Of a stretch of DNA of 64,000 nucleotides, positions 23,301 to 34,982 are shown piece after piece. Below the pieces are notes generated by a model that saw nothing but the letters and a program-made list of their open reading frames with translations, searched no databases and was not told the origin of the DNA. A program made the position numbers and the translations under genes. The stretch spans positions 82,658,968 to 82,722,967 of the forward strand of contig JASWHV010000012.1 in NCBI GenBank assembly GCA_030760725.1, read 5' to 3'. The DNA comes from Neostapfia colusana (taxonomy: Eukaryota > Streptophyta > Magnoliopsida > Poales > Poaceae). Within the stretch, counting starts at the first letter, position 1; each line of letters opens with the position of its first letter.

Positions 23301-23785
23301 GGTGCTCACCGGAGTGAAAATCGGCGATCGCGTGCGAAAAACTGATCGGATCGGTGGGTTTTATAGCCGGGGGAGGGCGGTGGTTCTGTTGTGATCGAGT
23401 TGGAGTCCGCTAGTTCCAGAATTCGGCCGCAAAACACGATTTCCGATCGGTTGCGATCGAGCGCGCGGGAGAGAGTCCGGGGTCGCGGGGTTAGGGATGA
23501 CAGGCGGGTCCCACATGTCAGCGAGGGGCAGAGCGGCGCGCGCGGGGGCGGGCTGCGCGGGGGTTAGCTGGGCCGGCTGGGGTTTCGGCCCACTGGCCAG
23601 TTTTTTTCTGGCTTTCCTTTTTCTTTTTCATTTCATTTCTGTTTTGAGTATAATTTGAATTCCAGTTTGAATTTGAATTTTTGCAAAACATGCAATACGT
23701 CCAAAAATTTCTAAATTCCCCTCTGAACATGGTTTATGGTTCTAAATCAAAATTTAAGTCTTGACTAAAAATTTGGGGTGTTACA
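20322..23785 (-). repeat. 5' LTR of element B (3464 bp)
   Basis: This LTR would drive transcription of B (leftward). TATAAAAC lies at 23358-23365 on the minus strand. It is nearly identical to the left LTR. The differences I found are C/T near 21461, A/C near 22168, G/T near 23094, single-base indels near 23444 and 23540, and the microsatellite. Confidence 0.93.
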
Positions 23786-24486
23786 TTATGCGTGGATTAC
23801 CGTGCCTTGAATGAGGTAACCATCAAGAACAAGTACCCATTACCCCGCATTGAAGACTTGTTTGATCAGTTGAGGGGAGCTTGTGTGTTCTCAAAAATTG
23901 ATCTCAGGTCGGGGTACCACCAACTCAAGATAAGGCAATCAGATATTCCCAAGACAGCTTTCGTATCTCGGTACGGACTGTATGAATACACTGTCATGCC
24001 TTTCGGGCTAACCAATGCCCCGGCATATTTCATGTACCTCATGAACAAGGTATTCATGGAATATCTGGACAAATTTGTGGTGGTTTTCATAGATGATATT
24101 CTCGTGTTCTCCAAAAATGAAGAAGAACATGAGAAACATCTAAGGTTGGTGTTACAGAGGCTGAGAGAACACCAACTATATGCCAAGTTGAGCAAGTGTG
24201 AGTTTTGGCTGAAGAGAGTTCCCTTTTTAGGACATATAATCTCGGAGGGAGGAATCTCCGTAGATCCCGCCAAAATCAAGGATATCCAGAAGTGGAAGAC
24301 CCCTGAAAATGTCGGGGAAGTTCGAAGCTTTTTGGGATTGGCTGGATACTATCGACGGTTTATTGAGGGATTCTCCAAGATCTCGAGACCTCTCACCAAA
24401 CTGTTGGAAAAGGGAATCACATTCACCTGGACGCCACAGTGCGAGACGAGCTTTCAAGAGCTAAAGAAGAGACTGACAACAGCCCC
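23786..24486 (+). CDS. Gag-Pol of element A, part 2: reverse transcriptase palm and connection
   Basis: After the right TTATG copy the frame resumes at 23791 with the codons for VDYRALNE. RT motifs follow in order: KIDLRSGYHQ, MPFGLTNAP, the catalytic FIDDILVFSK at about 24083-24112, FLGHIISEGG, then WKTPENVGEVRSFLGLAGYYRRF. The frame is open to 24486, where the Tat element C begins. RNase H and integrase of this copy are absent. The read-on into the C LTR (to 24577) is meaningless. Confidence 0.9.
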
Positions 24487-25180
24487 TGTAGTTACGCCGG
24501 TAGTTGCCTCTGGTCGAAGGCTTCTGAGTCTTCATCTTGCCGCCCTGCCCATGCCGCATGCTAGTCGTAGTGGTTGATGATGGCGCAGGCGGCATGGGAT
24601 GTCTTGTCGCGGCGTTTATTAGCTGGCAGGTTCTGACACCGCGCGCCAGTCTGTGATGCGACTGGGCGCAACAGCACCTGACAGACGCGTGCTCCGCGTT
24701 TCCGCCTCTTGGGAAGACGCGGGCCTTGAATACCTTGTACGGGCAAGGTGTGGGGCGCCTTTACGCCCGCTGCCTACCACTCGGGGGCGGGCAGCACCGT
24801 TCTTCTTGCCACGTGGCGGGTCCGGAGCCCTTCTCTGAGGAGAGAAGAGTCCGGCCTGCGGGGCACGTGGAGCCTCCGGACCTCTCCCCGCGGAGGGGGA
24901 GGTCCAGCTTCTGTACGCCACGTGGCGGGTCTGGAGCTCTCCTCTGAGGAGAGGGAGGTCCGGCCCCGCCGGACGCGTGGCGCCTTCGGACCTCTCTCCC
25001 GCGGAGGGGGAGGTCCGGCTTCTGTATGCCACGTGGCGGGCCCGGAGCTCTCCTCTGAGGAGAGGGAGGTCCGGCCCCGCCGGACGCGTGGCGCCTTCGG
25101 AGCTCTCCCTGCGGAGAAGGGCGAGTACCTTAGGCATTTTACCCTGTGCGTGGGGGTACCCCATATCTCAGGTACCGACA
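24487..25180 (-). repeat. 3' LTR of element C (694 bp) with ~110-bp internal repeats
   Basis: On minus it begins TGTCGGTACC and ends GGCGTAACTACA. Tandem units start at 24808, 24917 and 25028 (109-111 bp), each opening with CCACGTGGC, a G-box/ABRE-like core. Minus-strand AATAAA is at 24615-24620. Confidence 0.92.
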
Positions 25181-26017
25181 GTGGCCCCCGGGCCCATCTC
25201 GGGGGAGATAGCGAGCCCGAGGTGGGACCTCCGTCTCTTCCGATCCGCGCACTTTCTCTAAGTCCCGAATTCGACCGCTGCCGGAGCACGAACGGCCACG
25301 GGATCGTGAGAGCGTGCGCTCACTTGATGATTGCTTTTACTGCGGAGACGGGAGCCCCGGCCATGTTGGACACGCAGGGCTTTCGGAGCTCTCCCACCGC
25401 GGGGGGAGGTCCGGTTTCCGCCTGCCACGTGGCGAGCCCGGAGACCTCCTCAAGGGAGGAGAGAGTCCCGGGCCTGCTGGACACGTGGGGCCCCCGGGTC
25501 CCGCCCCATCTAGTCCTAGGTCGAAGTAGTTGGTAGCTCCTTTCCCCCTACTTCATGCAGTCCCCTTTGCCGCAACCTGGAAGTCCTGCACATAGGTAGA
25601 GGAAACGTAATTCTCCTTGGGGGCTCCCCCTCCCTTATCTCATAGTCTTATTTGACTTACAGCCCCAACCATATGCTTGGTGCTTGGGGACTTGTAGAGG
25701 GGGGGAGCTGAGCACATGGCAACCATGTACTGCAAGGGTGATAAAAAACTCAATTCACAATTTAAATGAGTACAAGGAAAGAGCAAAGTAGGGCAGATTT
25801 CTTTTCGTACAACCTTCCATAGGAGGAAGGCAGGCTAAACATGGAGGCCACGACCCACCCCATTAAGAGGGGAAGCAAGACTCTACACGCTTGGAGTCGG
25901 AACCAGGCAAAGCTGAACGTAGTCCTGGACCGTCCCCTGGGGTTTAGCTGCTCCGAGCGCTGCTCCTGGACTCTATGGAGTTCATTACGAAAAGAAAGTA
26001 CTGTCCTATTTTTGCTC
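25181..26017 (-). other. 3' untranslated region of element C
   Basis: This lies between the integrase stop (26018) and the LTR. A purine-rich stretch on minus, GATGGGCCCGGGGGCCAC at 25198-25181, is the likely polypurine tract. Around 25375-25505 is a further GCCACGTGG-containing unit resembling those in the LTR. It is homologous to 50650-51650 in E. I see no gene. Confidence 0.65.
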
Positions 26018-29000
26018 TTAGGGGTAGAACTTACGGAGGTGTTCTATGTTCCAAGGGTTCGGGAGCAGGTCCCCATCCTCGGTGGAAAGGCGCACACACC
26101 CAGGGCGGCATACTTTCGCGACTCGGAAGGGGCCTTCCCAACTAGGGGAGAGTTTGTGGGCCCCTTCGCGAGAAAGTATGCGCCGCAACACCAGGTCACC
26201 TTCCTGCAGCTCCCGGGCACGCACAGACCTCTGGTGGTAGCGCCGAAGCGCCTGTCTGTACCGCGCGTTACGGAGTGCCGCATGTAATCGGACCTCGTCG
26301 ACGAGGTCGATTTCTCCACGCCGGAGGTTGTCCTGCGTGGCTTCGTCGTAAGCCCGGACACGGTGAGACTTCATGGTGATTTCTGGGGGAAGTACAGCTT
26401 CATCCCCGTACACCATGAAGAAGGGTGTCTCCCCAGTGGCCCAGCTCTGGGATGTCCGGTTAGCCCATAGTGTGCTCGGAAGCTCATCTACCCAATTGGC
26501 ACCATGTTTCTTCAGGCTGGCGAAGGTGCGAGTCTTGAGGCCCCGGAGAATCTCCGCATTGGCCCTCTCAACTTGCCCATTGCTCCTCGGGTGGCCGACA
26601 GAGGCATAGCATACCTGAATGCCAAGGTCCTCGCAGTAGTCTTGGAGTGCTGCGCTGGTGAACTGGATCCCATTGTCGGTGATGATCCTGTTTGGGACCC
26701 CGAACCGGCAGACAATAGACTTGATGAATTTTACTGCGGATTGTTTATTGATGGTGACAACTGGTGTAGCTTCCGGCCACTAGGTGAACTTGTCGATAGC
26801 GACATAGAGGTACCGGAACCCCCCGACGGTTCTGGGAAATGGTCCCAGGATGTCCAGCCCCCACACGGCAAATGGCCACGAGGGCGGGATCATCTGTACC
26901 GCCTGAGCCGGTGTATGGATCTGCTTGGCATGGAACTGGCACGCCTTGCAGCTCTCGACCAGCTTGACGGCATCCTGGAGTGCTGTCGGCCAGTAGAAGC
27001 CATGCCGGAAGGCTTTACCGACAAGCGTGCGTGAGGAAGAATGACTTCCACATTCGCCTCCATGGATCTCAGCGAGCAAGTCGCAGCCTTCCCCCTGGGT
27101 TATACACCGCAATAGGATGTGGTTGGCACCACGCCGGTAGAGATCCCCCTCTACCAGCGCGTACCTCTTAGCCATCCGCACAATCCGTTCAGCGGTTGCA
27201 TGTTCATCAGGGAGGATATTGTCCTTCAAGTAGTCCCGGATCTCCGTGATCCATGCATCGGGTCTGACTTGAGCTTCTGGATCTTGAGCGCTGGGTTGCA
27301 CGGAGTCCCCAGTGACGCTTACGATCCTTGGCGGCGCCCACGGCTGTAGGGCCGCCGGGACCGCCAGCTTCGAGGTGCTGGTCAAGCCCCCTTCGCCCGG
27401 CTCGGCAGGCCGGGCTGTGGGCCGCAGCAACGTCCTCTCGAAGACTCCTTCGGGCGCAGGGGCTCCGGTGGAAGCCTTCGTTGAAAGGTTGTCGGCTGCG
27501 GTATTACCAGCGCGCGGTACGTGGTGCAGGTCCAAGGCGAGGAATTCTTTCTCCAACATCTGCACGTGAAGCAGATACGCAGCTAGCTGGGGGTCATTGC
27601 AGGAGCATTCGCCCTTGACTTGCTTGATGACCAGCTGGGAGTCGCCCTGTGCCAACAACTGGCGAGCGCCTAAAGACAGGGCTGTCTGCAGGCCAAAGAT
27701 GAGTGCTTCATACTCCGCCATGTTGTTGGTTGCCTTGAAATTGAGACGCACCATATACCCAAACTGTTCCCCCGATGGCATGAGGAGCAGTACGCCGGCA
27801 CCGGCCCCCTGCTTTCGCGAGGAGCCGTCGAAGAAGAGTTTCCAGTGGGGTTCGGTGAAGACCGGAGCTTGGTGCTCCGGTTCTCCGCCCTCATGGCCCC
27901 CTGTGCCAGTCTCCGTTGGTGTCCACTCCGCCACAAAGTCAGCCAGCGCTTGGCTCTTGACTGCATGGTGTGGGAGGAAGTCCAGCTCAAACTCCGCCAG
28001 CTCCGCCGCCCATTTAGCAACGTTGCCAGTCGTATGGGGGCTGTGAAGAATTGTCTTCAGCGGATACGAGGTGACTACCGAGACCCGGTTGGCCTGGAAG
28101 TAATGGCGGAGCTTTCTGGAGGTCACGAGCACCGCATACAGCAGCTTGTGGACTTCCAGGTACCTTGTCTTGGCGTCATGAAGTACTTTGCTGATGTAGT
28201 AGACAGGCCTCTGGACGGTTCGAACCCTCTCTCTCAGGCCTGGGAGGTCCTCGTCCATTGGCCCTGGCCCGCCGGAGGTGGGTGGACCCAAGGGGGCCTC
28301 CGGGAGCTGGGACCCGGAGGCCCTTAAGCTATCTTGATTGTCCGGGAGCTCCGGGGAGTCTTGGGGGACCTCTGGGAGGTCCCATTTGGCCCCCGGGGGG
28401 TCCCGCAGGGCCCCCGGGGGTTTATCTTGGAGGTCCGGGAGACCGCCCTGGACCTCCGGGAGGCCGACCTGGGCCTCCGGGAGGTTGCCTTGGAGGTCCG
28501 GGAGACTGTCTTGGTCTTGCGGGGCCTCCTGGCGTATGTCTTCTGCTACCGGAGCAGGTTGTGAAGATGAGGGGTCCGGCCGCTCTGCAACGAGGACCAT
28601 ACTCACTACTTCAGTTGTCGCCGCGATGTAGAGCAGCAGGTGCTCTCCGGGCTCAGGGGCTACCATGATAGGTAGGGTCGTCAGGAGTTGCTTCAACTCC
28701 TGGAAAGCCTCTTCTGCTTCGTCAGTCCAGGCAAAAGGGCCTGACTTGCACAGGAGCTTAAAGAAAGGGAGTGCCCGCTCTACTAGCCTTGGTATAAACC
28801 GACTCAGCGCGGCTAGACATCCCGTGAGTTTCTGGACATCCTTGACCCGGGCAGGGGGCCGCATCAAGTCGATGGCCTTGATCTTCTCTAGGTTGGCCTC
28901 AATCCCTCGGTGCGAGACCAGGAACCCTAAGAGATTCCCAGAGGACATGCCGAACACACATTTATCTGGGTTCAGCTTGGTGCGCGTAGAGCGCAACTTG

Positions 29001-29653
29001 TCAAAGACTAAAGCTAGGTTATCTAGCAGGGATGGACCCTGCTTGACCTTGACAACTATGTCATCGACATACACCTCAACCAGGTATCTTATTAATTCCC
29101 CAAAGGTTTTGTGCATTGCCCGCACAAAGGTGGAGAGTGCATTCTTTAGGCCGTAAGGCATAGACACATAGCAATAGAGGCCGTCTACTGTGATGAAGGA
29201 GGTGTGCTCCTCGTCCTCCCTAGACATGGGGATCTGATGGAAACCCGAGTAGGCGTCTAGAAAGCACAGCATATCACAGCCTGACGTTGAGTCTACTATT
29301 TGATCTATTCTAGGGAGAGGGAATGGATCTTTAGGACATGCCTTATTGAGACTGGTGTAGTCGACGCACATCCGGAGCTTCCCGCCAGCCTTCGGGACAA
29401 CGACGGGGTTCACCAACCATCGGGGGTGGTGGACCTCCCGTATGAAGCCAGCGTCCAGCAGCTTCTTGACTTCTTCACGGATGAAGTTTTGCCGCTCGAT
29501 GGACTGCTTGCGGGGCTTCTGTTGAACCGGCCGGGCGTTGGGGAAGACTTTCAAGTGGTGCTCGATCACCTTCCTGGGGATCCCCGGCATCTGTGACGGC
29601 TGCCATGCAAACACGTCGACGTTGTGCCGGAGGAAGGTGACGAGCGCGCCTTC
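26018..29653 (-). pseudogene. Pol of element C: RT, two RNase H domains, integrase; one internal stop
   Basis: One frame spans the whole region. The order is FAWQPSQMPGIP, RT (CVDYTSLN, YVDDIVVK catalytic), a degenerate first RNase H (…LYIAATTEVVSMVLV… and YYISKVLHD) and the second, plant-type RNase H (FFDGSSRKQGAGAG, NMAEYEAL, GDSQLV). Integrase follows, with its HHCC zinc site (ESCKACQ) and Asp-Asp-Glu core (GLDILGP, TDNGIQF, the Glu in GQVERAN). One TAG at 26782-26780 lies just inside the core (Lys to stop). A TAG at 29656-29654 separates it from gag-protease in the same frame. The first RNase H holds a ~120-residue Pro/Leu/Gln-rich insert. Dual RNase H is known for the Tat lineage. Confidence 0.88.
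28215..28582 (-). repeat. Coding minisatellite, ~21-bp units, within the first RNase H of C
   Basis: The protein reads as drifting seven-residue units: LPDLQGN, LPEAQVG, LPEVQGG, LPDLQDK, then PPGALRD, PPGAKWD, LPEVPQD. The DNA shows repeated CCTCCGGGAGG-type blocks. It lies between the β-strand VLVAERP and the motif VQRPVYYIS, where related elements have a short linker. The frame is preserved throughout. Confidence 0.75.
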
Positions 29654-31641
29654 CTATTTACTATCCAGGCCCCCGGCTACCCGGGTGGTCTGGGTAGCTT
29701 CGGCGCCGACTTGGACGACCTTTAAGGGGACGCCGCCCTCGTCGAGAGGTTGCACCCGGGGTGCTGTGGTGGAAGCACGGTGACGTGTGTTCGGGCGGAG
29801 CTGGTCCGGCTCCGTATTGCCGGGGGCTGATGCCCCAGCTGTTGCGAGTGCTTGGAGCTTCTCCAGGGCCGACACTGCAGCAGTGCGGTCCTCACGAATC
29901 CTGAGAACACCCGTCGGTGTTGGCATCTTCAGGACAAGGTAGCCGTAATGGGCTACAGCCATGAACCGGTACAGGGCTGGCCTGCCGATTATAGCGTTGA
30001 AGGGGAGGTCTATCTCCGCTACGTCGAACAGAATGTACTCTGTTCGATAGCTGTCCGGAGCCCCGAAGGTCACCGGGAGACTAATGTTGCCGTAGGGGAT
30101 AACCTGTCCCGGCCCTACCCCTGAGAACGGGCTCGACGGGGTGAGCTTGGCCATCGGGATCTGCAGCTTCTGGAAAGCTGCACGGCTGATGAGGTTCAGC
30201 CCAGCCCCTCCATCTACCAAAATGTGGTACATTCTCACGTTGGCGATGGTAGGGGCCACCAGGAGCGGTAGTTGGCCAGCCCCAGCCATGTCCCTGGGGC
30301 AGTCGGTGGCGTCAAAGCTGATGGGGGTCCCCATCCACTTTAGGTGCGGTGCAGCACTTGGGAGTGGCGCCACCGACGCTACCGCTCGGCGCAGAGTCTT
30401 GACTGCGCTTCGGGACGAGGGGTCGGCGGACCCGCCGTATATGACGTAGAGCTTCTTCCGACGCTCATCATCGCTGGAGCCGGAATCCTCATGACTGCGT
30501 GCCGCCTTCACGACACGCTGAGGCTCCTGGATCTCCTCTGGGTGGTCGATGTTGTCTGGAACATCCACCCCCTGCTCATCTTCCTTTGGACAGAAGGGCA
30601 GGGCATCAGCCTGCTGCCGCTTCTCCTTGCGGAAGCGCTCTGCGAGCCTTCGGATCTCCCGGCACTCGGCAGCAGCGTGGCGACAGCTGCCGTGCACGGG
30701 GCACATATTGTCTTCATCACCTTCTGGAATTGGTGATCTTCGCTGCTTCTTGTCGGGGCGTGGCCCCCGAGCCCCACTGAGCGTCGCTGCAGTGATGACT
30801 GGGGCTGCGGTCGGTGATTCTATCTTGCTTCTGCCTCGGTTCTTGGCCTTCCTGCTGCCTCCACAGGGAGTAGGACTAGATCCGGGCAGTCCCCTGACTC
30901 GGAGGATGGCAGCGAGTGCCAGTTCCGTCCTTCGGCTGCTCTGGCGCATTTGTCTGCCAAACTGAAGAGCTCTGAGACGTCGCGGACCTCCCTGGTCGCG
31001 AGCTTCTCGAGCATCTTCCTGTCCCGGACGCCCTGCTGGAACGCCACCACCACAGAAGCATTTTGAATGTGTGGGATGGTGTTCCGCACCTGGGAGAACC
31101 GCTGGATGAAAGAGATCAGAGACTCCCCAGGTTGCTGCTGGACGGCGTGGAGGTCGAGCTCCGTGCCAGGCCGGGTGTAGGAGCTGCCGAAGTTGGCTAC
31201 GAACTGTCGGCAAAGCTCTCCCCAGGAGGTGACGGAACCCTGGGGGAGATTCATGAGCCAAGACCGGGCTGGACCGGTCAAGGTGACAGGGAAGTAATTG
31301 GCCATGACGGCTTCATTCCCTCCTGCGGAAAGTACGGCGGTGGAGTAGATCTGGAGGAACTCCGCCGGGTTGACGCTGCCGTCGTACTTCTCGGGCAGGT
31401 GTGGCCGAAACTTGCGCGGCCACTTCGCAAAGCGAAGATGGGGCGCGAGAGCTGCACACTCTGCTTCTGTCACCGCAGGTTCTGGTGCCGCGAACGCTGG
31501 GTTCGCACTGGGCACAGTGTACCCCGGTACGGGCAAGGCTGCACCATAGGCCGGGGGCGCCATCTGCAGTACATATGACTGTGGCATATTCTGCACGGCG
31601 CAGGCCTGGGACAGAGATCGCATGGCGAAGGTCTGCTCTTC
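29654..31641 (-). pseudogene. Gag (C-terminal part) and protease of element C, frameshifted
   Basis: Gag core residues are readable from 31641 down to about 30895: KFRPHLPEKYDGSVNPAEF, SWLMNLPQGSVTSWGEL, FSLADKCARAAEGRNWHSLP. Near 30895 one base is missing relative to E (C has TCAGGGGAC where E has TCAGGAGGAC), so the reading moves to the frame ending at 29654. There a zinc finger of CPVHGSCRHAAAEC type and the aspartic protease (HILVDGGAGLNLIS, IIGRPALYRF) are intact. DGG in place of DSG is usual in Tat elements. It ends at TAG 29656-29654, in frame with pol. It would need a frameshift and readthrough to work. Confidence 0.85.
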
Positions 31642-34600
31642 TGTCACACCCGGTTTTTCCGAAGAAACAACCAAGTGAATATCACATGTATGCCAGGATC
31701 ATTTTCTCATACATGTGATGACAAATAGTGAAGCATCATTTATTACAAGCCAGGTGTCGAATATAAATAAGTCTTACATCGCAAATGTCTCAATGGACAC
31801 TAATGTTTCATCACAAGTAAATAAACTAGCAGCGGAATATTATTCTTTTAGGGCTCCATCACAGGCGTTGCCCGGGGGTCTTCATGAACCTAAAAACCTT
31901 CCTCGGGTCCAAAGTCTTGGTCATTATATACCACCTCATTATCTTGACCTGAGCATCAATATAAACCAACAAATATGCAAGGTTGAGTACCAATGGTACT
32001 CAGCAAGTGTGGGAAAATTATATCATGCATGGTTAGAACAAGGAGAGGTTGAACTCATGGTTAAAGCACTACGCAATTGATACCTATCACCTTAGCTTAT
32101 TAAGCACCTACATTACTACACAGGTGAAATGGTCCCAATCTCTCATCCCATCATCATAACCAAATAACCATAACATCATTTCCAATGTTAAGCTCCCCGC
32201 TTAACATCCACAACTCCCAAAAACCTTCACTCCTCTAATCATGAATAAGTCCAGGCCGCTCTTAACTGTGAGCACGGCTGTCAAGACAGTTTTGACTCTG
32301 CAGAGTTTGTACCACTGTACCCACAAGTAGTGATTTCATCCCCCGTCGCTGGGTGGACTAAAAGAACCTCCATTATGCCAGTGGCTACGTTCCACATTCA
32401 CACTTCCCAGGTGTGTGGCCAAGAGATCACTACAAAGCCTTTACAAAGGGATTCCCGACGAGCGTGGGCCCACTGAGGTTTCACCCCTAACAGCATACAA
32501 GAGGCTCCAACCCCGCTGCAGTGGCCCCCTCTTGAGCCTTGCGGTTCATATGGTAGTCCAGCTGACACCTACTCCCCGCACCATCCAACACACCCATACT
32601 ACGCCGGGGATACACCTAATTAATTGGCTAAGCTGCCCCATCTCAGCATGTGGTTGGCACTGTAAAGCCGGGTTACATGCTCCATGAACCGGTCCTTAGG
32701 ATCCAGGCAAGTACTAAACACAAACCCAAGTCTCGTGCACCCAGCACACAACCAAAACATCCAACTTGCCTTGATCTCTACCTCTACATAACTCACAATA
32801 ACTCATTCAAGAGTATGGTATAATAAACTGATGATCTCATATCCCAAATATCCCATTCTAAGCATGGCTAAGCGTATGCATGTAAATAAATGACATGACA
32901 AAATAAATCCCAACCCAAGCTACAAGGAAACAAGGTAATGCAATTCTCGGGAAACTTTCCTAGCATGGGTTTCATATTTCATTTGACAATGCAAATAATT
33001 CTATCTACACATCCTAGCATAGGATCAAAGTGGTCAAGGACACTTGCCTCCTTCTTGCTGCTCTTGAAATTGGTAGTCCTGATCTTGAAAAGAAATAACT
33101 TGCTCTTGAACAGGTTCTACTTCATACCATCACACATAGCAAAAGAAAAACAACAATCATAAGACATAGTTCACACCTCTACTTCATACAAACCACACAT
33201 TCATATTTATGAACTTCACTCACCATTATATGTGTTGTGTTTCAGTTTTATATAAATTCCTTACATTTAACTACCAAATATGTATGGAAAGTATTTTTCT
33301 TCTCCATATGTGCCTTCACAACTTCTATCAATCCTAAACTGAACTCTTTGGATTTTAGAAACTCCATTTATCATTTACTAGTTGCTATATTTTCAGATTT
33401 ATATTCCTATGCATAATTGTGTATTTTATTATTAAATTAGTAATACACATCACCTAAACAGATTAGGTTCTGGTCCTAAATAATTTAAAATCATATTTTG
33501 ACCATGGCTTATGATGTATACTATTTCATAATTATTTTTCCCTACTTTTCTATAACTATTCTTTACTTTAAAAATGTGTCCCTAATCTAAATAATGTGAT
33601 TAATAAATGAAACAGATTCATATCAGCCCAAAAATATATTTTTATCTCACTCCAAAGTTTTCTAAGTACTGAGAAAGTTTTTAATTAATTTTGACAACTA
33701 TGTTTGTCCCACTTTTTAATTTTTAATCACTAGTTACATATTAAATTTCCTAATTTAAATACTAAACAGGGTTAAAAAGTAAACTCACCCATCACAGGGT
33801 CTATAATATTATTTTCATAATTTCCAGGGGTCTAGCTACACTTAACAGAGGTGTTTTTCTTAATTTCTATTAAGTCCAGGGGCTAAAACTGATTTTTAAA
33901 TGAATTTACATGATTTTCTGAAGTTCCAGGGGCTAGATCTGAAGTTTCCGGGGCTAGCTCTCAATTCCAGAGAACCCCAGGGGGTAGCACGTAAGAATTC
34001 CAGCCTTTATAACGCGGGGTCGACGTGGACCGTCCGATTCTAAACCGACGGCTGAGATTATAACATCGAACCGGTACGCGGGGATTTAAAGTCTACCGTG
34101 CGATTTAAAATAAACGGCGCACAAGCGGCCACGTCGCTCTGATCGAGAGCGGGCGGCGCTGCCGGCGGCGCACGGCGGCGGAAAGCGGCGATCTCGCCGG
34201 AAACTTTCGGATCCTCGAGAATTCTGCCTAGAACTGTGATCTTATGGCCTAGATCGGTAGAGGGGAGGTCAGGGATCTCACCTCGGGGGTTTTCTCGAGC
34301 TCGGGGGTCCTGGAAAGTGCTCGGCGGCGAGGTCCGAGGCAAAATCACGGCGAAGCTCGTCGGCGCTGAGTTTACACCGTAAGTCTTCGGGTTTTCTGCA
34401 CCTGCAAAGTTCCCCGGAGGTGGTGGATCAAAACCAGCGAGTTAGATCAGAGTTTCCGAGCTTAGATCGGCCAGAATTCACCGGCGAAGTCTCGGTGCTC
34501 ACCGGAGTGAAAATCGGCGATCGCGTGAGGAAAACTGATCGGATCGGTGGTTTTTATAGCCGGGGGAGGGCGGTGGGTCTGTTGTGATCGAGTTGGAGTC

Positions 34601-34982
34601 CGCTGGGACCGGAATTCGGCTGCGGAACGCGATTTCCCGATCGGTTGCGATCGCACGCGCGGGAGAGAGTCCGGGGTCGCGGGGTTAGGGATGACATGTG
34701 GGTCCCACCCGTCAGCGAGGGGCAGCGCGGCGCGCGCGGGGCTGGCTGGCGCGGGGGTTTGCTGGGCCGGCTGAAGGTTTCGGCCTACTGGCCAGTTTTT
34801 TTCCCGATTTCCTTTTTCTTTTTCCATTTCTTTTCTGTTTTGGGTATAATTTGAATTCCAGTTTGAATTTGAATTTTTGCAAACACATGCAACACGTCCA
34901 AAAATTTCTAAATTCCCCTCTGAACATGGTTTAGAGTTTTGAATCCAAATTTGGGTTTTGACTAAAAATTTGGGGTGTTACA
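31642..34982 (-). repeat. Tekay-type solo LTR F (3341 bp) inside gag of C
   Basis: On plus it reads TGTCACACCCGG … GGGGTGTTACA, complete at both ends, with no internal element sequence on either side. It is flanked by TCTTC at 31637-31641 and 34983-34987. The gag reading of C continues beyond it. TATAAAAA lies on minus at 34558-34551. A solo LTR with a perfect target duplication is the product of LTR-LTR recombination within one inserted element. Confidence 0.95.

Larger units (their letters stand above)
14883..23785 (-). mobile_element. Element B: recent, internally deleted Tekay-type retrotransposon
   Basis: It is 8903 bp, flanked by TTATG, with LTRs 14883-18368 (3486 bp) and 20322-23785 (3464 bp). 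Primer site and polypurine tract are in place. The internal part is only 1953 bp: ORF0 fused to the middle of integrase. The join (19372-19379) lies in an 8-bp AAGGTAGC shared by both parents. About 3.86 kb is missing relative to D (gag, protease, RT, RNase H and the integrase N-terminus). The two LTRs differ by only about three substitutions, two single-base indels and a dinucleotide repeat length, so insertion was very recent. It must have used proteins from another element. Confidence 0.93.

Noticed and set aside
24748..25536. Long ORFs across the Tat LTR and 3' region (also near 3047-3643 and 36139-36701)
   Set aside because: They are open in several frames on both strands because the GC-rich 110-bp repeats lack stop codons. 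No domain or conserved start was seen.
28258..28668. Pro/Gly-rich ORFs on the plus strand
   Set aside because: They are the reverse side of the minisatellite in pol of element C, with collagen-like composition caused by CCTCCGGG repeats.
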